DNA of 6,412 bases from an uncultured Moraxella sp. (GTDB lineage: Bacteria; Pseudomonadota; Gammaproteobacteria; Pseudomonadales; Moraxellaceae): NCBI GenBank assembly GCA_937975585.1, contig CALJUC010000080.1, positions 1-6,412 on the forward strand, in the 5' to 3' direction. Below, piece after piece: positions 1-6,379 of this stretch. The position numbers were made by a program, and so were the translations under genes. Positions within the stretch are counted from its first letter, which is position 1, and each line of letters opens with the position of its first letter. Below the pieces are notes generated by a model. The model made no database searches and was not told the DNA's origin. It was given only the letters and a program-made list of their open reading frames with translations.

Positions 1-1705
1 TGCTGCTGGTGCGGCTGTGGTCAATAGTCAAATCCAACCTGCTCGTAGTTATGATGAGCAAGTGGCTCGTATGACTGTAAACGCCTCGCAAGTTGGCATG
101 AGCGAAACACAACGAAATCAGTTAAAAATTCAAATTAGCCAAACTGTTGAAAATGCGGTACGCAATGGCGGCAATCGTGAAGATGTGGCAAACGCTGGGG
201 CGTTTATGCTCGATAGTGGGGCGTTTACAGTTGCTGAGTTACCTACCGCATTAAATGCCACCGCTAAAACTGCTTTTGCCTCTGGTGCAAATGCAACAGA
301 AATGGCAAATGTTGCAGTAGCTCTCAAGACATTTGGTATTAGTACCGATAAGTTAGCAACCGCCCAAGAAGCTATCTATGTAGGTGGAAAGGCAGGGGCA
401 TTTGGGCTGAAGGCACAAGCCAAATTTTTACCATCGCAGTTGGCTCAAGCTAATGTAGCAGGTTATACAGGATTGGAAGGTGTTAAACATTTAACCGCCT
501 TAAACCAAACAGCAATGCTTGTCGCAGGGTCGCAAGATGAAGCAGGAAATTATGTCAGTAATCTACTGGGTAAATTAACTGCACCTGACCTTGCCAGTGC
601 GGTTGCCAAGAATATCACCTTACAAAAAGGCGACTATACCAAAAAAGATGGTAAAAAAACGGTATTTGACCTTGATACTTATTTTCAAAAGCAACGTGAA
701 CAAGGGGTTATGCCTGTCCAAGCCCTTTCTAAACTCGTTGACCGTGAGATGGCAGGTAATAAGCAGTATCAAACATTAAAAACTGAAGCCAATAATGCAA
801 GAACGGCTGATGAACGCAGGCAAACACTTGAAGCCATGCAAAAAATGCTAACAGGCTCATTCATTGGGAGTATTTTGACTGATAAAGAAAGCCGTATGGC
901 ATTTTTGGCGGCATCGCAAAACAGTCAACAATATAATGAAGTCTATAACCGTATGGACAGTGGTGCAGGTGAGGTTCAAGCGGATAGCCAATGGTTAGGC
1001 ACTCAAGAATTTGCTACCAATCAACAAAATGTTAATGAACAAATGAACATTAACTATCAAGCATATCTAAAAGTTAATGAAGTTTTAAATACCTATAATA
1101 CCGCAATGGCGGGTTTTATGCAGAATTATAGCACCCTTGCCACAGGGGCTTATATTGCAGGTGTGGGTCTAGTAGCACTCGGGGGTGCCGCCACGGTTGG
1201 TACTTTGATAACTAGATTTGGCAGTCTTGGCGGTGCGATGAATTCAGCAACAACTGGTATCAATGCTCTAGGAGCTTCCAGTGTGGCAGCAAAAGCAGGA
1301 TTATTAGGTCTTGCAGGTATGGTGGGTTGGGAAATCGGCTCTGCAATTAATGAGCATTTGATTGAGGGTACACAAGCTGGCGACTGGATTGGTGAGAAGG
1401 TTACCCAGCTATGGGCAGCATTAGGTAGCGAAACAGCACAACAATCACTAGATGCTATGCAAAAGTACCAACAAATGATTCAAGAGCAACAGCTAACCAG
1501 AGATGCAATTAAACAGACTACAACAGCCATTAATCAGACTACCAATGCTATTCGTGGCATTGACCTGAACGTAACTATGCCGCCACCACTAGCACCACCA
1601 GTCCGTAACTTAAACCCATATGCACCATTAGCGAATGCTAACCCACAGAATAATGCAAAACGTTGGTCGGTGGTAACATCAGGTGTTGGCGCTGGCCAGC
1701 CATAA
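1..1705 (+). CDS. Phage tail tape measure protein, Mu gp42-like (5' partial)
   Basis: This is the C-terminal part of a tape measure protein, which fills the tail tube lumen and sets tail length. The frame is open to the left edge (the five codons before the GTG at 17 read A-A-G-A-A), so that GTG is an internal valine and the true start lies upstream. Numbering from position 17, residues 118-200 are an Ala/Gly/Leu-rich helical region containing AGNYVSNLLGKL (176-187), a motif style seen in TP901/Mu-type tape measures. Two hydrophobic stretches (376-398 and 422-444) resemble the membrane-active segments of this family. Residues 470-515 look coiled-coil, with a tandem heptad. The tail ends in a Pro/Asn-rich stretch (MPPPLAPPVRNLNPYAP). 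The gene lies directly before gp43, as in Mu. Family is confident from context and composition; tape measures diverge strongly in sequence. It stops with TAA at 1703-1705. Confidence 0.88.
   Translation, partial: AAGAAVVNSQIQPARSYDEQVARMTVNASQVGMSETQRNQLKIQISQTVENAVRNGGNREDVANAGAFMLDSGAFTVAELPTALNATAKTAFASGANATEMANVAVALKTFGISTDKLATAQEAIYVGGKAGAFGLKAQAKFLPSQLAQANVAGYTGLEGVKHLTALNQTAMLVAGSQDEAGNYVSNLLGKLTAPDLASAVAKNITLQKGDYTKKDGKKTVFDLDTYFQKQREQGVMPVQALSKLVDREMAGNKQYQTLKTEANNARTADERRQTLEAMQKMLTGSFIGSILTDKESRMAFLAASQNSQQYNEVYNRMDSGAGEVQADSQWLGTQEFATNQQNVNEQMNINYQAYLKVNEVLNTYNTAMAGFMQNYSTLATGAYIAGVGLVALGGAATVGTLITRFGSLGGAMNSATTGINALGASSVAAKAGLLGLAGMVGWEIGSAINEHLIEGTQAGDWIGEKVTQLWAALGSETAQQSLDAMQKYQQMIQEQQLTRDAIKQTTTAINQTTNAIRGIDLNVTMPPPLAPPVRNLNPYAPLANANPQNNAKRWSVVTSGVGAGQP
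1505..1546 (+). repeat. Tandem 21-bp heptad repeat inside the tape measure gene
   Basis: Two adjacent 21-bp units (1505-1525 and 1526-1546) are identical at 16 of 21 bases and encode AIKQTTT then AINQTTN, followed by AIRG. Being in frame and exactly seven codons long, they extend the preceding Gln-rich helix as a coiled-coil heptad. Duplications of helical units are a known route of tape-measure length change; that it happened here is inference. Confidence 0.6.
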
Positions 1706-1736
1706 CTCGGAATAACGCCACATAGTACGCCACCCT

Positions 1737-1780
1737 AAACCCTGTCAAACTACATACGATAGATAAGACAGGGTTTTTTT
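1737..1780 (+). terminator. Rho-independent terminator-like hairpin between tape measure and gp43
   Basis: The left arm AAACCCTGTC (1737-1746) and right arm GACAGGGTTT (1767-1776) are perfectly complementary over 10 bp. They enclose a 20-nt loop (1747-1766), and a run of seven T follows at 1774-1780 (the first three T are also the end of the stem). Stem plus U-tract is the form of an intrinsic terminator, although the loop is longer than the usual 4-8 nt, which lowers efficiency. It lies 31 nt after the tape measure stop codon. The T-run ends exactly one base before the gp43 ATG, so read-through is required for gp43-gp48 unless a promoter exists inside the hairpin. I infer partial attenuation rather than full termination. 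Confidence 0.7.
1767..1780 (+). promoter_or_regulatory. Probable gp43 ribosome-binding site buried in the hairpin 3' arm
   Basis: The only purine-rich element before the gp43 start is ACAGGG (1768-1773), seven nucleotides from the ATG at 1781 and separated from it by seven T. It is a weak Shine-Dalgarno match, with G-U pairing needed for one base. It forms part of the 10-bp stem, so folding of the hairpin would hide it. The start itself is firm because the protein N-terminus matches the family from its first residues. Confidence 0.5.
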
Positions 1781-2998
1781 ATGGCTTGGAAAGACACACT
1801 TTTTGACGCATCATTCCGGCAAGTACCATTCGAGTGTACCAGTGCCAATGAAAGTCGTGCCAAATCGGTAGTCGTATCCCAACCGCCCTACAGCGACAAA
1901 GCATTTGTCAGTGATATGGGTAATGATGCACGTCGCTATACTATTACTGCATTTATTGAGGGTGAAGATTATGAGATTTACCGCGATAATCTCATAATTG
2001 CGCTAGATATGCGTGGTGCTGGCGAATTGGTGCATCCGCTATATGGCTCATTAAATGTCCAAGTTATGGACTATTCGATCAAGCAAGACTCAGAATCAGT
2101 TGATAGCTGTACGATTGATATTAGCTTTATTGCTGCCATATCTGCTAGCGATACTCAATCGCTATTTCTACCCGTTGCCATTCCACCTGTGTCTGAGCAG
2201 GCACCAGCGATTATCTTAGAGCAATCGAGTGCAGCGTTAGAAACCTATCAAGAACAGTTAGAACAAATCAGTAACCCTGAAGCGGTTGCCGTGGCACGCT
2301 CAATCCCTGAAAAGGTACGGGCTGAAATTCGTCGGGTGCGTGAAATTTTGCAGGTTAATACCCAACAGGTAAATGACTTATTCAGCCCCCCTGACTGGAT
2401 TAATGGCATTATCAACGACACCATCGGTTTGATGAATGATATCCCGCTTGATGCTGACCCAGTCGCTAACTGGCGCCGGGTGATCAATCGTATCAAATCA
2501 ATTGGCGATATGTTTGCTGATACTGATATTGCACCCTTGCGCATGGTCGGTGTAGTGCTACCGGCTGCCATGCAAGCGCAAAGTATGATTGACCTTATAG
2601 TCACAGACAGTGAGTTGCAGTCTATTAACCCTATTGAGCTGATTAATGCCAATAATGTGGTGCGTCAGACGATTAACGATACTATTGCAATTGTAAGACG
2701 AATTGAGCCTGAGCCAGATGTTGGCATCAATATGCCAAAAATCATTATTGATACACGTAATCAGGTTGCTACCCTTAAAAAAGCCGCTGCACAGCTGCAA
2801 AAACTCACTAACGATGCAGTTAATAAAAAGCCGCCGCTAATCCAATATACCGTCAAACGCGCTACGACACTGCGCTTATTGGCGCATCGCTTATATGGTG
2901 ATCATAGTCGTGCCGATGAGTTATTGACGCTGAATAAAGACTTGGTCAATCCCGGGTTGGTGCAAGCTGGCACAAGGTTAAATATCTATGCCAATTGA
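1781..2998 (+). CDS. Mu gp43 (gpN)-like DNA circularization N-terminal domain protein, tail/baseplate component, with C-terminal LysM
   Basis: This protein of 405 residues is homologous by motif to Mu gpN, named for holding injected Mu DNA ends together; in tail modules of this type it is a baseplate/tail-tube end component. The N-terminus (MAWKDTLFDASFRQVPFE) and the segments YTITAFIEGEDY (53-64) and GELVHPLYG (81-89) are the hallmark of the DNA_circ_N family. Residues about 148-200 are a charged helical region. Residues 356-405 form a LysM-like module (YTVKRATTLRLLAHRLYGD, then a Leu/Asn-rich turn and AGTRLNIYAN), here probably contacting peptidoglycan or a neighbouring hub subunit. It is shorter than Mu gpN, which is near 490 residues. 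The start at 1781 fits the family N-terminus although it lies directly on a T-run. The stop overlaps gp44 by 11 nt. DNA circularization in this phage is not shown by the sequence. Confidence 0.9.
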   Translation: MAWKDTLFDASFRQVPFECTSANESRAKSVVVSQPPYSDKAFVSDMGNDARRYTITAFIEGEDYEIYRDNLIIALDMRGAGELVHPLYGSLNVQVMDYSIKQDSESVDSCTIDISFIAAISASDTQSLFLPVAIPPVSEQAPAIILEQSSAALETYQEQLEQISNPEAVAVARSIPEKVRAEIRRVREILQVNTQQVNDLFSPPDWINGIINDTIGLMNDIPLDADPVANWRRVINRIKSIGDMFADTDIAPLRMVGVVLPAAMQAQSMIDLIVTDSELQSINPIELINANNVVRQTINDTIAIVRRIEPEPDVGINMPKIIIDTRNQVATLKKAAAQLQKLTNDAVNKKPPLIQYTVKRATTLRLLAHRLYGDHSRADELLTLNKDLVNPGLVQAGTRLNIYAN

Positions 2999-4169
2999 CC
3001 CAAACACATTAGTTGATACGCCATCGACTGACGAACAGATTAGCCAACGATTAGGCGGCATTAAGCTGATTGTTAATGGCCATGAATGCAACCAATGGGA
3101 TGACATTAATATTGATAGTGATATTGGTATTCCTGCTGATGGTTGGTCATTTGCGTGGTTAGATATGGATATTGCCAATCTACCAGATGACATCAAAAGC
3201 GGCGCTGTGTGTCAAATAAGCTATCAAGCGACACCAAAGGATGAAAATATCCAAGCACCAGAACAATCACTCATGATAGGTGTTATTGACCGTATCCAAC
3301 AGACCATCACCCGTGGACAATTGGCTGTTGTAATTAGTGGACGTGATTTGGCTGGTCAATTGCTAGATACGTCTGTGCCCATCAGGCAAGCGCAGAATAT
3401 GACACTTGAGGAGATATTACAACAGTTTGTTTTTGACGGTGATTTATCAAGTTTGCCTTGGCGTGTAATCCCTCAAGATGTGAATTGGCTCAAGGCTAAA
3501 ACTGGCGTACAAGACGGTGAAAGCGTTTGGGATGCAATCAACAAAGCCGCTGAATCGTCAGGGCAATATGTATGGATGTCATCAGATGGTGCGCTGTGTA
3601 TTGGCAATCCATTTAATGTAAGTCAGCCCTACCCTGTGAGATTGGTTTTTCACAAGCAAAGTGAGCATAACATTATTGATCAACTGGCTTACTCAGAGGA
3701 CTTATCCAATGCCTATAGTCTGGTCGAAGTCGTTGGCCAAGATGATAAGGGTAAAAACTTTCGTGGCACAGCAACCGATGACAGGTTGACTATCAAACGT
3801 CGCAAGATTATCAGTGACGCACGTGCGGAGAACCAAAGCGAGGCCATGCAGTACGCTCAAAAGGCATTGCGTGATAGTTGGTTAAATGCCTATGAGTGCA
3901 CCATCAACATACCTGATTGGGTATTTTTTGACCTTGGATGGCGACTTACTTTGGAGTCAGATGTTGTACCGCGCTCAACGGGCGAATGGGTTGTCTATGG
4001 CCGCACAATGAAGCTTAGCCGTGATGCGGGGAAAACCACTGAATTACGACTGCGAAAATATGATGAGTGGATGCAACCAGTCCAACACGTTGAGTTAGTC
4101 AAGGATACCAAGGCAAAAAGCCGTAAGAAAAAACAGGTAACTGTTAAATCAAAAAGGGGCGCGAAATGA
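2988..4169 (+). CDS. Mu gp44 (gpP)-like baseplate hub protein
   Basis: This 393-residue protein corresponds to Mu gpP (about 380 residues), the trimeric hub that joins tail tube to spike and is related to T4 gp27 and P2 gpD. The family start is seen at residues 24-44 (GIKLIVNGHECNQWDDINI: a beta strand, NG turn, then strand). Further marks are ISGRDLAGQLLDTSV (116-130), matching the conserved hub pattern, and GESVWDAI (177-184) followed by an SSDGALCIGNP strand near 200-208. The C-terminus is strongly basic (KSRKKK, then KSKRGAK). The ATG at 2988 lies within the end of gp43 (11-nt overlap), with AAGG at 2974-2977 ten nucleotides upstream. About 23 residues precede the conserved fold. The stop TGA overlaps the gp45 ATG in an ATGA junction, so the two are likely translationally coupled. 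Confidence 0.92.
   Translation: MPIDPNTLVDTPSTDEQISQRLGGIKLIVNGHECNQWDDINIDSDIGIPADGWSFAWLDMDIANLPDDIKSGAVCQISYQATPKDENIQAPEQSLMIGVIDRIQQTITRGQLAVVISGRDLAGQLLDTSVPIRQAQNMTLEEILQQFVFDGDLSSLPWRVIPQDVNWLKAKTGVQDGESVWDAINKAAESSGQYVWMSSDGALCIGNPFNVSQPYPVRLVFHKQSEHNIIDQLAYSEDLSNAYSLVEVVGQDDKGKNFRGTATDDRLTIKRRKIISDARAENQSEAMQYAQKALRDSWLNAYECTINIPDWVFFDLGWRLTLESDVVPRSTGEWVVYGRTMKLSRDAGKTTELRLRKYDEWMQPVQHVELVKDTKAKSRKKKQVTVKSKRGAK
4155..4159 (+). promoter_or_regulatory. Ribosome-binding site of the spike gene
   Basis: AGGGG at 4155-4159 lies six nucleotides before the ATG at 4166, inside the last codons of gp44. It is one of the better Shine-Dalgarno matches in the window and supports the 4166 start together with the ATGA stop/start overlap. 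Confidence 0.6.
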
Positions 4170-4615
4170 TTAAACAAATGCGTCAGGCTCTGTATGGCTT
4201 TATCAAGCGTCGTGGTGAACCATTGCAAGTCAGTGGGCTATCAGATGAGCTGTTAGATGGCGTTAGACTCATGCAACAAGTCGGATTTTCTAGCGACTTG
4301 CCGGTGGATAGCCAAGTGGTAATGGTGCCCATTGGTGGGCGCGCTACCAATATGGTAATTATCGCAAGTTCAGATGCGCCTATTGTTGTCAAAGCAGGCG
4401 AAGGTGAAACCGTTATTTATGACCAATTTGGGCATGAACTGCGAATGGGGAAAGATGGCATTAGATCTAACTGTAATTTTTATGTCGATGGTGATGTGAT
4501 AAGCACTGGCCAAGTCAGTGATGCTCAAGGTTCAATGACAGAAATTCGTCAAACTTACAATACACATGGCCACAGCAATGAAGGTGCAAGCCCACCAAAT
4601 AAACAGATGAGTTGA
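4166..4615 (+). CDS. Mu gp45-like baseplate spike (membrane-piercing) protein with HxH tip motif
   Basis: This protein of 149 residues is the central spike that penetrates the outer membrane on tail contraction, in the group of Mu gp45 and P2 gpV. Residues 1-75 match the Mu gp45 N-terminal/OB-fold region (MIKQMRQALYGFIKRRGEP, VGFSSDLP, then VVMVPIGGRATNMVIIA). Residues 83-112 (VIYDQFGHELRMGKDGI and onward) look like the start of the intertwined beta-helix. Residues 108-136 carry the family pattern DGDVISTGQVSDAQGS followed by YNTHGHSNEG. H134 and H136 form an HxH; in P2 and phi92 spikes three such motifs in a trimer bind one iron ion at the tip. It is shorter than Mu gp45 (197 residues), suggesting a compact spike. 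It overlaps gp44 by 4 nt and is followed by gp46 after 1 nt. Iron binding here is inferred. Confidence 0.92.
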   Translation: MIKQMRQALYGFIKRRGEPLQVSGLSDELLDGVRLMQQVGFSSDLPVDSQVVMVPIGGRATNMVIIASSDAPIVVKAGEGETVIYDQFGHELRMGKDGIRSNCNFYVDGDVISTGQVSDAQGSMTEIRQTYNTHGHSNEGASPPNKQMS

Positions 4616-4616
4616 T

Positions 4617-4982
4617 ATGAAAATAAGCACTGTAACCCATGACTATATCGCAAGTAGGCTGACTGCACCACCTATCAAAGACGTGGTTGAAGCGGCTTAC
4701 TTACGGCTATCTACTGAAAAAGGTAGTTATTTTACGGATAAAGATTTTGGTAGCGAGCTATATCGACTTAAACGCAGTAAAGATAAGCCACGCATCCGAT
4801 TACAGGCTATTAACTGGGCAACTCAAGCGTTAGAACCTCTTAAATCACGTTACTTTTTATCTAGCATTACTGTAGTTGAGCAAACGCCTATCAATAAGGG
4901 TGTTATCAACCTATTAATAACGCTCACTCACAAAAGTGGAAAAACCTATAAACTCACGCATTCAGTCAAGGTGTCAGGATAA
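4617..4982 (+). CDS. Mu gp46 / GPW-gp25-like baseplate wedge protein
   Basis: This protein of 121 residues is placed between spike and gp47 exactly where Mu gp46 lies; that family belongs to the T4 gp25 group whose role is to connect wedge and sheath. Visible support is the N-terminal half with KGSYFTDKDFGSELYRL (35-51), matching the conserved glycine/aromatic/'DpxFGS' pattern of GP46 proteins, and the helix IRLQAINWATQALEPL, followed by alternating beta strands to the end. The segment resembling DRRGWWGD that many GP46 proteins carry before this motif is absent, so it looks like a short variant. The ATG lies one nucleotide after the gp45 stop with no strong Shine-Dalgarno (only GAG at 4609-4611), which suggests re-initiation by ribosomes finishing gp45. 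The stop TAA shares one base with the gp47 ATG (TAATG). Confidence 0.82.
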   Translation: MKISTVTHDYIASRLTAPPIKDVVEAAYLRLSTEKGSYFTDKDFGSELYRLKRSKDKPRIRLQAINWATQALEPLKSRYFLSSITVVEQTPINKGVINLLITLTHKSGKTYKLTHSVKVSG

Positions 4983-6028
4983 TGTACCAAACCCCAACAT
5001 TTAACCAAATACGAGCAACTATTCTCAATGAGTATCTCAATCAAACGGGACTTGCTATTCCTGACGATAGCGATGCCAGTATTCGTGCTGATGGAACGGC
5101 TGCCGTTGTCGAGGGTCTATATGCTCACCAAAACTACATTGTGCGTCAGCTATTCGTGCAGACAGCCGATGAGCCATACTTGTATATTCACGCTGACCAA
5201 ATCGGTCTACCACGCTTAGGTGGTAGCTTTGCGACTGGTCAAGTCACAGCTATAGCAACAGTGACAGGTACTGAAATTCCTATTGGGACTCGCTTAACAG
5301 ATGGTAAGGGCTACTATTGGTATACAACAAATAGCGCAATTACCACCGCAGGTAAGCCTGTTACTTTGCAAATCAAAGCTGACAATGTTGGTGCAAGTTA
5401 TAACCGTGTAGGCAGCCTAATGTGGGTAACTGGTATCGCAGGCGTCATGCCAACTGTAACCATTGATACCTTGTCCGGTGGCAGTGATGGCGAAAGTTTG
5501 GAGCGTTGGCGCAACCGATTATGGGAGGCCAAAAAACTAGGAAAGAGCCTGTCACGTTACGAAGACTTACGCCAAGCAGTATTAGGTGTGGCAGGGGTTG
5601 CCAATGCTTTTATCTATCCACGCAGACGTGGTGTTGGCTCTGTTGATGTTGCAGTCACTGCTATGGGGGCAAATGGTGCAACATTACCAAGTGATGAGCT
5701 ACTGACGCAAGCGCAATATGCCCTACAAAATGCTGCGGTGTTTTTTGAGGATGTTAGAGCGTTTAAGCCAACGGCCATCACGCTTAATGTGACTGCTAAA
5801 GTAACAGGCGTTAACATTAACAATGGTGAGATTTATAACATCATTGAGCGTTACTTGACTGCATTGGCACCCGCTGAAAGCTACCGTGAGTCGGTGTTAT
5901 CTGCTTTGATTTTGGGAGTAACGGGTGTGGTGGATGTGGTTCTAACACCGAATCAAAATATCGACCCTACAGTAAGCATGGAACAAGTTGGTTGGATTCG
6001 TGCTGGTGTTATTAGTGTCACGCAATAA
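4982..6028 (+). CDS. Mu gp47-like baseplate J family wedge protein
   Basis: This 348-residue protein matches baseplate J (P2 gpJ, T4 gp6 group, Mu gp47 about 360 residues), which forms the dimeric wedge ring of the baseplate. Recognizable parts are a helical N-terminus, VTGTEIPIGTRL (94-105) followed by DGKGYYWYTT, GGSDGESLERWRNRLW (166-181), which is the family's most characteristic block, and YPRRRGVGSVDVAV (212-225). A C-terminal domain begins with TAITLNVTAKVTG. Length and order are complete with no frameshift. The start at 4982 overlaps the gp46 stop by one base; AAGG at 4968-4971 lies ten nucleotides upstream and a closer AGGA sits at 4976-4979. gp48 follows after 11 nt. Confidence 0.94.
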   Translation: MYQTPTFNQIRATILNEYLNQTGLAIPDDSDASIRADGTAAVVEGLYAHQNYIVRQLFVQTADEPYLYIHADQIGLPRLGGSFATGQVTAIATVTGTEIPIGTRLTDGKGYYWYTTNSAITTAGKPVTLQIKADNVGASYNRVGSLMWVTGIAGVMPTVTIDTLSGGSDGESLERWRNRLWEAKKLGKSLSRYEDLRQAVLGVAGVANAFIYPRRRGVGSVDVAVTAMGANGATLPSDELLTQAQYALQNAAVFFEDVRAFKPTAITLNVTAKVTGVNINNGEIYNIIERYLTALAPAESYRESVLSALILGVTGVVDVVLTPNQNIDPTVSMEQVGWIRAGVISVTQ

Positions 6029-6032
6029 AGGG
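6027..6032 (+). promoter_or_regulatory. Ribosome-binding site of gp48
   Basis: AAAGGG at 6027-6032 overlaps the gp47 stop codon and lies seven nucleotides before the ATG at 6040. It favours 6040 over the second ATG at 6046. Confidence 0.55.
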
Positions 6033-6039
6033 CAAAATA

Positions 6040-6379
6040 ATGACGATGACAAATCAAGAAATGATTGCCGATACGTTAATGGCTCACTTACCAAATGGCA
6101 GTTATGATACAGCGATTAACACCTTATTATATCATGATGTAATGGCTCACGCCAAGATATTTTCTGATATTTTAGACGCTAATTCATTGGTTTTAAGCAA
6201 CATTAATAGTATACCGCTTGAGCTTTTAGCAGAATATGAACGTGAGCATGGATTGCCTTTGGCCTGTGGTGTAGATAGCACCCAACTAAATGAGCAAACA
6301 CGCATTGCTGAACTTGAGCGTGTTATGCGCGAAGGTCATGTTCTGCTTAATCGCCAAGGATTAGAGAGCTTATTTGCTC
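6040..6379 (+). CDS. Mu gp48-like (DUF2313) baseplate/tail fibre connector, 3' truncated by contig end
   Basis: The gene encodes the N-terminal 113 residues of a protein like Mu gp48, a baseplate protein that links the wedge to tail fibres (T4 gp7/gp53 region analogue; exact role is less certain). The family pattern is a helical start, then IPLELLAEYEREHGLPLACG (58-77), then an Arg-rich helix TRIAELERVMREGHV before a further helix (NRQGLESLFA). In the family the pattern 'LLpxwExxlGLP-C' is followed by such a helix pair, so about 60-80 residues are missing. The open frame continues to a TGA at 6400-6402, but everything from 6380 is sequencing adapter; the residues IGRAHV and the stop are therefore not real. 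It follows gp47 by 11 nt. The fibre gene would be next. Confidence 0.88.

Noticed and set aside
17..19. GTG as the start of the tape measure gene
   Set aside because: The frame is open to position 2 and no ribosome-binding site is visible; the gene is simply cut by the window edge.
595..604. CAGTGCGGT resembling the Pasteurellaceae DNA uptake sequence
   Set aside because: One mismatch to the core AAGTGCGGT and a single copy in 6.4 kb; chance is sufficient.
1691..1700. Perfect 10-bp palindrome GCTGGCCAGC just before the tape measure stop
   Set aside because: It has no loop or T-run and falls in coding sequence; too short to support a function.
1755..1760. TACGAT as a -10 element for a promoter in front of gp43
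   Set aside because: No acceptable -35 element at 16-18 bp spacing, and the site lies inside the hairpin loop.
2248..2652. A 134-codon open frame on the - strand, and other - strand frames of 65-80 codons elsewhere
   Set aside because: All lie wholly or almost wholly within the well-supported + strand phage genes, have no ribosome site or family resemblance, and are Cys/Ser/Ile-rich as expected of antisense shadows.
1..6379. Search for cargo such as toxin, defence, CRISPR, tRNA or insertion sequence
   Set aside because: Nearly every base is in a recognizable Mu-like tail gene and the gaps are 75, 11 and 1 nt, so there is no room for an accessory system.
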